Of a DNA stretch of 64,000 nt, positions 57,941 through 64,000 are shown piece by piece. The stretch comes from Agrilactobacillus composti DSM 18527 = JCM 14202 (GTDB taxonomy: Bacteria > Bacillota > Bacilli > Lactobacillales > Lactobacillaceae): assembly GCF_001436375.1 (NCBI RefSeq), contig NZ_AZGA01000001.1, positions 1-64,000 on the forward strand, given 5' to 3'. The notes under the pieces are model-generated. The model made no database searches and was not told the origin of the DNA. It saw only the letters and a program-made list of their open reading frames with translations. The position numbers and the translations under genes are program-made. How positions within the stretch are numbered: position 1 is the stretch's first letter; each line of letters begins with the position of its first letter.

Positions 57941-57953
57941 TTTCTGCTATAAT
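57925..57953 (+). promoter_or_regulatory. Promoter of recJ-apt
   Basis: Perfect TATAAT at 57948-57953 with TGC directly before it (extended -10). A TTCACC lies 17 bases upstream as a weak -35. Confidence 0.7.
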
Positions 57954-57989
57954 AGCTTGTTTGTAAGACTCGGTTTGGAGGTTTCATTC

Positions 57990-60335
57990 TTGGATTCAAA
58001 ATATACTTGGCAATTTAAAGAAATGCCGACACAGCAGGAAATTCAAACACTGGGGTCGCAATTTCATTTAGCGCCATCAACAGCGGCATTGTTAATTCAA
58101 CGGGGCTTGACAACTACAGATGAAATTAAGCGTTTTTTAAATCCTGATTTAGCGGATTTAAATGATCCGTTGGCCCTTCATGATATGCAAGCGGCGATTG
58201 ATCGTATTGAAGCCGCTATTATGGCTGATGAAAAAATTATGATTTATGGCGATTATGATGTGGACGGCTTAACCAGTACCGCAATTATGAAAGCGGCCAT
58301 TGAGATGTTAGGCGGTTCGGCGCAATATTATATCCCCAATCGTTTTGAGGATGGCTATGGGCCTAATTTGAATGTTTATAAACGCTTGATTGCTAGTGGC
58401 GTCAATTTAATTATCACGGTGGATAATGGGATTGCTGGCAAAGCGGTGATTGACTATGCCCAAAGTCAAGGTGTTGATGTGATCGTTACTGATCACCATG
58501 CGCTCCCAGAGACGCTCCCGGAGGCTGTGGCCGTTGTTCACCCCCGCTATCCGGGCAGTGACTATCCGTTTAAGGATTTATCTGGGGCAGGGGTGGCTTT
58601 TAAAGTGGCCAGTGCCCTTTTAGAAGAGGTACCTACTGATCTATTGGATTTGGCCGCCTTAGGGACCGTCGCTGACTTGGTGTCTTTAACAGCTGAAAAC
58701 CGGATTATTGTTACTTATGGCTTAAAAGCACTACAACACACCACGCGACTTGGCTTAAAGGCATTGTACCAAGTTGCTAAAATCAATCCAGCGACCATTA
58801 CAGAAACCACGATCGGCTTTGGTATCGGGCCTAGGTTAAATGCCTTAGGGCGCATGGGTGATGCTAATCCCGGCGTTGCGTTATTGAGTACGTTAGATGC
58901 TGATTTTGCCAACGAGATGGCTACAAAAATACAAACTATTAATAGTCAGCGACAAAAATTAGTGCAAGATATTAGCCAACAGGCCTTGGAACAAGCCAAT
59001 GAGCCAGCAAATCAAGGGGCCAAAACGTTGATTATCACAGGGCAAAACTGGCATGAAGGCGTCTTAGGGATTGTGGCTAGTCATGTGGTTGAAAAAACAG
59101 GCAAACCCACGTTAATTTTAAATATTGATCCAAAAACTCAGCTGGCAAAGGGTTCTGGCCGCAGTGTGGCGGATTTTCATTTGTTCAACAGCTTAACGGG
59201 ACAGCGGGCTGAATTGACAAGTTTTGGGGGACATCATATGGCTGTAGGATTGACCTTGCCCGCGGCCAATATTGATGCGGTTCATCAGGGGATGGAGGTT
59301 TATGCTGTCAAAACCAATTTCGAAATCGCCCGCAAACCCACCAAAACTGTTGACTTGACGTTAGATTTAACCCAATGTAATCGTGACTTTTACGATGAAT
59401 TACAGCAATTAGCGCCCTTTGGAACGGACAATGCGCAACCTTTATTTGAAATCAAGGCTTTAACAATTGCCAGTTTGCGTCAAATTGGTAAAACACAGCA
59501 ACATTTGAAATTAGATTTAAAAACCGATACCAAAGATATCACAACGCTGGCATTTGGCTTTGGGTCTTCATTTGAGCTGCTTCAACATTATACCGGTGAA
59601 CTGGCAGTCATTGGGACATTGAATTTGAATGAGTTTAATCATCAAACGACGCTGCAATTGATGTTGACCGACTTTAACTTAATTCAAGCGCCTGAAGATC
59701 AGCAAGGCGTAACGGCCCCAAATATTCGCGTTGTGAAGCAAAAACGACTGACGACCCAATTATTTAGTACGCCGGGGTTATATGTATTTTTTAGACAAGC
59801 ATATTTGGAAAAGGTCGCCCCCTTAGTTGAAAATAAACCGGTAACGTTAAGTTTATTCTCAGAGGAAGGCGTTGTTTCAGCCTCGAAGATTATCGTGGTG
59901 GATCAACCAAACAATATTGAACAACTGAAATTCTTCTTAGATCAACAGCAGGCCCAAGAGCTGATTTTTACGTTCTTTGCGCCGCAAAAACCTGCGTTTA
60001 AATTACCCGATCGGTCATTATTTGCTAAAGTGTTGCAGTACATTGAAACTCACCGAGATTTGCAGGTTGGGGCAAGCGCGCAAATAGCAGCTTATTTACA
60101 AATGGATTCGGTTCAATTGCAATTTATTTTAAAAGTGTTTTCCCAGTTGGGATTTGTTAAAATAAATGATGGTTTAATCAACGTTTTGGATATTCATACA
60201 AAAAAAGCGCTGGAGACAGCGCCAACTTATCAAGCGATGGTCCAACGCCTGAGTGTGGCACAGACGATTGCTGAAAATACAAATGAGAAATTACAGCAGT
60301 TGATTTTAAAACAATTGAATCAGGCTGCTAAATAA
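57990..60335 (+). CDS. recJ: Single-stranded-DNA-specific exonuclease RecJ
   Basis: A 781-residue 5'-3' exonuclease acting in recombination and repair. The DHH phosphoesterase core shows DYDVD at 88-92 and the DHH triad in VTDHHA near 168; the DHHA1 part contains [11 protein letters not shown] and FGGHHMAVG, and an OB fold plus a Firmicutes-specific C-terminal domain follow (about 560-781). The start is TTG 57990 with TTTGGAGG 8 bases upstream; the in-frame region before that includes the promoter. The extra C-terminal part explains the length over 570-residue enteric RecJ. Confidence 0.95.
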   Translation: MDSKYTWQFKEMPTQQEIQTLGSQFHLAPSTAALLIQRGLTTTDEIKRFLNPDLADLNDPLALHDMQAAIDRIEAAIMADEKIMIYGDYDVDGLTSTAIMKAAIEMLGGSAQYYIPNRFEDGYGPNLNVYKRLIASGVNLIITVDNGIAGKAVIDYAQSQGVDVIVTDHHALPETLPEAVAVVHPRYPGSDYPFKDLSGAGVAFKVASALLEEVPTDLLDLAALGTVADLVSLTAENRIIVTYGLKALQHTTRLGLKALYQVAKINPATITETTIGFGIGPRLNALGRMGDANPGVALLSTLDADFANEMATKIQTINSQRQKLVQDISQQALEQANEPANQGAKTLIITGQNWHEGVLGIVASHVVEKTGKPTLILNIDPKTQLAKGSGRSVADFHLFNSLTGQRAELTSFGGHHMAVGLTLPAANIDAVHQGMEVYAVKTNFEIARKPTKTVDLTLDLTQCNRDFYDELQQLAPFGTDNAQPLFEIKALTIASLRQIGKTQQHLKLDLKTDTKDITTLAFGFGSSFELLQHYTGELAVIGTLNLNEFNHQTTLQLMLTDFNLIQAPEDQQGVTAPNIRVVKQKRLTTQLFSTPGLYVFFRQAYLEKVAPLVENKPVTLSLFSEEGVVSASKIIVVDQPNNIEQLKFFLDQQQAQELIFTFFAPQKPAFKLPDRSLFAKVLQYIETHRDLQVGASAQIAAYLQMDSVQLQFILKVFSQLGFVKINDGLINVLDIHTKKALETAPTYQAMVQRLSVAQTIAENTNEKLQQLILKQLNQAAK

Positions 60336-60349
60336 AGGATGAAGCTATC

Positions 60350-60868
60350 ATGACAATTAATTATCGAGATTTTATCGCAGATGTACCTGACTTCCCGGAA
60401 AAGGGCGTGATCTTTAGAGATATCTCCCCTTTGATGGAAAATGGCGCTGCTTACAGTGCGGCAACCAATGATATAGCAACTTATGCTGCCAATAAGGGTG
60501 TAGAAATGATCTGTGGGCCTGAAGCCCGAGGCTTTATTGTGGGGTGTCCGGTAGCTTATAAATTGGGCGTAGGATTTGCACCTGCCCGCAAGAAGGGTAA
60601 ATTGCCCCGAGAAACGATTTCAGTAAGTTATGACCTAGAATATGGCCAAGCTGCTTTATACATGCACAAAGACGCTGTGAAGCCTGGGCAGCGTGTGTTA
60701 GTGGTGGATGATTTGATGGCCACTGGCGGCACCATCGCCGCCACCATTAAATTGGTTGAAAAATTGGGTGGCATTGTGGTGGGCACCGCCTTTTTAATTG
60801 AATTAAAAGATCTACATGGTCGCGACAAGATCAAAAACTATGATATGTTCACCTTGATGCAATATTAG
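60350..60868 (+). CDS. apt: Adenine phosphoribosyltransferase
   Basis: A 172-residue purine salvage enzyme that makes AMP from adenine and PRPP. The PRPP-binding motif [13 protein letters not shown] and the [10 protein letters not shown] segment are present. The recJ-apt pairing, 14 bases apart, is conserved in Firmicutes, so co-transcription from the recJ promoter is likely. No distinct terminator is seen after it. Confidence 0.97.
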   Translation: MTINYRDFIADVPDFPEKGVIFRDISPLMENGAAYSAATNDIATYAANKGVEMICGPEARGFIVGCPVAYKLGVGFAPARKKGKLPRETISVSYDLEYGQAALYMHKDAVKPGQRVLVVDDLMATGGTIAATIKLVEKLGGIVVGTAFLIELKDLHGRDKIKNYDMFTLMQY

Positions 60869-61046
60869 ACGTATTTGCTAGTTTATAATAAACCCTGTTA
60901 TTTAATGATTGACTTTTGTAACTGCCTTGAAGTGCGTTTAACCAGCATTCATAGAAACTATTATAAATCATAATATTTTCTTCAAAGATTCTGGTTATAA
61001 TGTTTTGATAGATGGTCCTTAGAAAATTAATAAGGGGTACTTTATT

Positions 61047-62084
61047 ATGAACATCATTCAAACGAAAACTCAGACGCGCCAGTCGGCAAAGCGGATACCG
61101 TGGGTCGATATTGCCAAAGCTTTAGGTATTATTGCAGTGGTTATTGGGCACTCTTATCCAGTTAAAGATACTTTTTATCAGACGATTTATTGGTGGCATA
61201 TGCCCTTGTTTTTTATTGTTGGTGGTTTTTTTGTAAAACCACTAACTAGCGATTTATTGAATTTAAAAATGTTTATCAAACACCGGATCTGGCCATTGCT
61301 AAAAATATATTTTGGGTCAGGTTTATTGATTATTAGTCTCAATTTCTTGGTGGAGAAGCCAAATGTCGTTTATACATTGGCTTATTTTGGCCGCCTATTA
61401 TATGGCGGGACAGAATTAAATGGGGATACCAGTGTGTTTTGGTTTTTGACAGTTTATTTAATTGCTTTGGCATTGCTTCAATTGATTTTGTATCTACCCA
61501 GTCGTTTTAGCCAATTCAGTGTGGTAATTAGCCTGTTTTTGTTGGGGACCTCATATCCCAATGCGGAAGCAGCGTTGGGCTTTCCCATGCCCTGGAATGC
61601 AGATGTTGCTTTGATGGCTTGTTTTTATATGTGGGTGGGCCAATTCGGATTTCAATTTATCAAACAGGGCATCGCTGCTAGGTGGTTATTGGTACTGACG
61701 TTATTTGCAGCTAGTACGTTAGTGATTTTGCAAAAATATGATATTATCAATCAGCTGCTTTATATGAAATCCCACCATATTACGAATACCTGGTTTGCCC
61801 TGGTTGTGCCACTTATCTTTGCGACGGCTATTTTATGTTTAGCTTATTGGCTACAATTTACGCCACTACACGCCGTTTTAACCACAATTGGCCAGCACAC
61901 CTTGCCAATTATGTTAGGGCATAAGGCATTGTTTTCGATACTAGATAAATTGGATGACCCGACCTGGCTAGTGTTAAGTATAGGCGGTATCCTTGTGCCG
62001 CTAATTGCCGTACAAGCGGCATATTTAGCCCAAAGATATTATGCCAGATATCGCGAGCGCTTGTATTGGGTAAATCCAAGCTAA
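61047..62084 (+). CDS. Membrane acyltransferase family 3 protein
   Basis: A 345-residue protein with about ten hydrophobic segments. The opening PWVDIAKALGIIAVVIGHSYP with a histidine at the end of the first helix, and WWHMPLFFIVGGFF in the second, are typical of the Acyl_transf_3 (OafA/fucose-4-O-acetylase-like) family that acylates sugars at the membrane. A role in acetylating a wall or capsular polymer fits, but the substrate is unknown. AAGGGG precedes the ATG, and a TATAAT-like box (60996-61001) with poor -35 lies upstream. It runs straight into the DUF915 gene 15 bases later. Confidence 0.82.
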   Translation: MNIIQTKTQTRQSAKRIPWVDIAKALGIIAVVIGHSYPVKDTFYQTIYWWHMPLFFIVGGFFVKPLTSDLLNLKMFIKHRIWPLLKIYFGSGLLIISLNFLVEKPNVVYTLAYFGRLLYGGTELNGDTSVFWFLTVYLIALALLQLILYLPSRFSQFSVVISLFLLGTSYPNAEAALGFPMPWNADVALMACFYMWVGQFGFQFIKQGIAARWLLVLTLFAASTLVILQKYDIINQLLYMKSHHITNTWFALVVPLIFATAILCLAYWLQFTPLHAVLTTIGQHTLPIMLGHKALFSILDKLDDPTWLVLSIGGILVPLIAVQAAYLAQRYYARYRERLYWVNPS

Positions 62085-62099
62085 AAGATAGAAACCGGG

Positions 62100-62987
62100 G
62101 TGATGGTAATCAAGAAAGTTTATTGGTGCTTGTGGCCAACAATGCTAGGATTAGGCTTGATTTTGGGCTTTTTTGCCCAACGGATCGATCAAACACAGCG
62201 TTTAGATCAGGCTTATAATTTCACAGCAACACCCACGGTTTTTGTCCACGGCTATCACGGTTCTTTCAAATCAGAGCGGGATATGATGACTGATATCGAA
62301 AAGATGGGCTTAGGCCAACATGAGCTTACTGTCACCGTGAGCCCTAAAGGCAAGCTATCATTTCAAGGTCATTTAGATACACAGCACCATAATCCTTTGA
62401 TCGGGGTTGTTTTTCAAGATAATACGGCGGGGGAAATGGCTTATGCCTTATGGTTAGCCAAAGTGATGCGTGCGTTAAAACGCGATTATCACGTGGTTCA
62501 ATATAATGCGGTGGGGCATTCCATGGGCGCCGTTGCTTGGGTTTTATATGCCCAACAGGAACAAGATGTGGGCGCGGTACCTATTATGGCAAAATTAGTG
62601 ACCATTGCCGGTCCTTTTGATGGTATCTTGGGCTTTGGCGATCAAGTTAGGCGAAATTACTTTTTGAATTCCCAAGCAAAGCCCCGCTATCAAACCAAAC
62701 TGTTTCGCGAGATGCGGCTAAATGGGCCGCGCTTTCCGACGCGCGTACCGGTTTTAAATATTTATGGGGATCTAAACGATGGGACCAATTCTGACGGGGT
62801 AGTCAGTGTTGTTTCGGCGCGATCATTGCGTTATCTGATCAAACCTTATGCCAAAAGTTACCAAACTGTTTTAGTGACTGGCCCCAATGCGCAGCATAGT
62901 GCGTTACACCGGCATAATTTGCAAGTTAGTCAAGCTATTATGAATTTTTTATGGCACAAATCAGACCAGCAAATTCTGGATAAATAA
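62100..62987 (+). CDS. DUF915-type alpha/beta hydrolase, exported or membrane-anchored
   Basis: A 295-residue protein with an N-terminal hydrophobic helix (about 8-26) that may be a signal anchor. The hydrolase core begins TVFVHGYHGS, where the HG loop forms the oxyanion hole, and the nucleophile serine is in GHSMGA near 150; a C-terminal NSDGVVSVVSAR segment carries the likely acid and GPNAQHSALH the histidine. The family is common in lactobacilli as cell-surface hydrolases of unknown substrate. The start may be GTG 62100 or ATG 62103. It is likely co-transcribed with the acyltransferase and ends at a bidirectional terminator. Confidence 0.85.
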   Translation: MMVIKKVYWCLWPTMLGLGLILGFFAQRIDQTQRLDQAYNFTATPTVFVHGYHGSFKSERDMMTDIEKMGLGQHELTVTVSPKGKLSFQGHLDTQHHNPLIGVVFQDNTAGEMAYALWLAKVMRALKRDYHVVQYNAVGHSMGAVAWVLYAQQEQDVGAVPIMAKLVTIAGPFDGILGFGDQVRRNYFLNSQAKPRYQTKLFREMRLNGPRFPTRVPVLNIYGDLNDGTNSDGVVSVVSARSLRYLIKPYAKSYQTVLVTGPNAQHSALHRHNLQVSQAIMNFLWHKSDQQILDK

Positions 62988-63026
62988 AATAGCCAAGGTT
63001 CCCTGTTATGCTGGGCCTTGGCTATT
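62988..63026. terminator. Bidirectional terminator, overlaps the end of a coding region
   Basis: AATAGCCAAGG pairs with CCTTGGCTATT, inner CCC pairs with GGG. T-rich sequence follows on both strands. The right arm encodes the last codons of the minus-strand gene ending at 63006. Confidence 0.8.
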
Positions 63027-63242
63027 ATTTTGCTTTTTTGAGGTTGGTTGATTTTGGACTTTTAAGTTGGCCTTTTTGGCGGCTAATTGTTTATCTAATT
63101 CGCGTTTTTTCAAGGTGACGATGAAATAAGCCATAAACGGTTCCAGAATCATTAGAATAATTGCCCCAATGATAAGATAAAAGACCGCTTGTTGGCCGCT
63201 GTTAAAACTATTAAATCGCGTGATGATATCGGCAATGGACAT
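63006..63242 (-). CDS. Small single-span membrane protein, unknown
   Basis: A 78-residue protein I do not recognise. A hydrophobic helix spans about 18-45 (FYLIIGAIILMILEP onward), followed by a lysine- and glutamine-rich tail that should lie in the cytoplasm. The start is ATG 63242 behind GGAG; the frame upstream overlaps the preceding gene. It follows the four-span gene by 13 bases, so both likely form one reverse unit. Its last codons lie in the terminator stem. Confidence 0.6.
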   Translation of the reverse strand: MSIADIITRFNSFNSGQQAVFYLIIGAIILMILEPFMAYFIVTLKKRELDKQLAAKKANLKVQNQPTSKKQNNSQGPA

Positions 63243-63255
63243 CTTGGTGGCTCCT

Positions 63256-63645
63256 TTAAGAGGTTTTAGACTGCATTTGTGGTTGGGCTTTGAGTTTGGC
63301 ATGGGCAATTAAATTATGGATGGCCACCCAATGTAGAATGACTCCTACAAAAAAGTATTGGGGTAGGATCCAAAAAATTAAAAAGCCGAAGATACCAAAA
63401 AGGTTGCCAAAAAGTAGCCAGTTATTATCTAAGGATTTGAGATACGAAAAAATATGTAAGCCAATCCCCAAAATAAAAATCCAAAAAATCTTATCCGCAA
63501 TGTTGCTATATATAATGAAAAAGTCACTTATGTCAAGCATTTGCGAAGTTAGGCACATCACAATGATGGCTAAAATCTCAAATAAAGTGATGATCAAAAA
63601 TAAAATATCAAACAGGGCTGGAAATTTACGGATAGATAGATGCAT
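63256..63645 (-). CDS. Four-span membrane protein, unknown
   Basis: A 129-residue protein with four hydrophobic segments (about 9-32, 38-64, 78-93 and 95-110) and short loops, ending in a lysine/glutamine-rich tail. No family is recognised. It starts at ATG 63645, with no strong ribosome site visible, and precedes the small single-span gene. A role in the membrane is all that can be said. Confidence 0.55.
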   Translation of the reverse strand: MHLSIRKFPALFDILFLIITLFEILAIIVMCLTSQMLDISDFFIIYSNIADKIFWIFILGIGLHIFSYLKSLDNNWLLFGNLFGIFGFLIFWILPQYFFVGVILHWVAIHNLIAHAKLKAQPQMQSKTS

Positions 63646-63941
63646 AACAGTACTCCAATCATTGTTTTAACAAATTAATTTGGTAGGCTATCTTTACATT
63701 AACAGAAGGGTAACCAATATTACAAATATTTTACAGCCATTATTATATCAAGTAACGGCCGGAAATCATACGTCAGATTGAGATTTTTTTATTTTCTCTT
63801 GTATTAACGCATTCAATAGCAATTTAAAACCCAAAAACACACAAATTCAAGAGCAAAATTGCCGATGATTGTGAATTAAATGATTGCTGAAGTATTATTT
63901 TTCTGAGATAATAAGATTTATAAAAGATTGGAGGAAAGAAG
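63646..63941. other. AT-rich intergenic region
   Basis: About 296 bases without a supported gene. It contains divergent promoter space for the reverse membrane-protein pair and a recognisable promoter (63884-63912) for the truncated gene at the edge. No repeats or hairpins of note were seen. Confidence 0.6.
63884..63912 (+). promoter_or_regulatory. Promoter of the edge gene
   Basis: TTGCTG (63884-63889), 17-base spacer, GATAAT (63907-63912) with TGA before it. Confidence 0.6.
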
Positions 63942-64000
63942 ATGAAAGTGAAAAAAGTTTTAGTTACCGTGTTTGGTGCCCTAATTGTGGGGTTAACAGG
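63942..64000 (+). CDS. N-terminus of an exported protein, cut by the window edge
   Basis: ATG 63942, 7 bases after GGAGG, opens MKVKKVLVTVFGALIVGLTG: a lysine-rich start and hydrophobic core typical of a signal peptide. Only 19 complete codons are present, so the mature protein and its function cannot be told. Confidence 0.7.
   Translation, partial: MKVKKVLVTVFGALIVGLT

Noticed and set aside
63290-63670. 126-codon plus-strand frame near the right end
   Set aside because: It is the reverse complement of the four-span membrane gene and is rich in Lys and Ile by strand effect; the minus-strand reading has a better hydrophobic pattern.

Overview
The window is chromosomal DNA from a low-to-mid GC Gram-positive bacterium of the order Lactobacillales, most likely a Lactobacillus-type genus; the genus cannot be fixed from the sequence alone. 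The evidence is gene order and content: a yloU-fakA-recG-plsX-acpP-rnc-smc-ftsY-ylxM-ffh-rpsP run, PolC-type DNA polymerase III, a CIRCE-controlled hrcA-grpE-dnaK block, LexA of Firmicutes type, a class A sortase, and frequent TTG/GTG starts behind strong AGGAGG sites. The isoprenoid gene dxr, often found between cdsA and rseP in bacilli, is absent, which fits the mevalonate route of lactobacilli.

Layout. 1-13.6 kb: rpmB (reverse), then a forward run for fatty acid activation (fakA), DNA repair (recG), phospholipid synthesis (plsX, acpP), RNA processing (rnc), chromosome condensation (smc) and the signal recognition particle (ftsY, ylxM, ffh). 13.6-16.0 kb: ribosome and tRNA maturation block rpsP-khpA-rimM-trmD-rplS. 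16.0-19.2 kb: lexA diverging from ynzC-yneF, a reverse plsC-type acyltransferase, and a trmN6-like methyltransferase overlapping a GIY-YIG gene. 19.2-31.6 kb: rpsB-tsf, pyrH-frr, uppS-cdsA-rseP-proS-polC. 31.6-40.4 kb: rimP-nusA-rnpM-ylxQ-infB-rbfA, then truB-ribF-hemW. 40.4-48.4 kb: hrcA-grpE-dnaK, dnaJ with its own promoter, then lepA-galE.

From 48.4 kb the content becomes more strain- or lineage-specific: a membrane GT2 glycosyltransferase (reverse), about 600 bp without an intact gene that holds a broken reading frame, a GT-C-like polytopic membrane protein, a reverse menF-menD-menH-menC cluster (chorismate to o-succinylbenzoate, the first half of menaquinone synthesis), a class A sortase, recJ-apt, a membrane acyltransferase, a secreted or anchored DUF915-type hydrolase, two small reverse membrane proteins, and the first codons of an exported protein at the right edge.

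The sequence shows many clean promoters and intrinsic terminators, which split the window into about fifteen transcription units. Structured leaders are visible before rplS and rpsB, and an early hairpin-plus-U-tract sits inside the rimP-nusA-infB leader. I found no rRNA or tRNA gene, CRISPR array, phage module, intact insertion sequence or recognisable defence system. I do not see a clear undescribed multi-gene system; the most interesting leads are the RNA leaders, the variant acyltransferase motifs and the cell-surface/quinone region after 48 kb.
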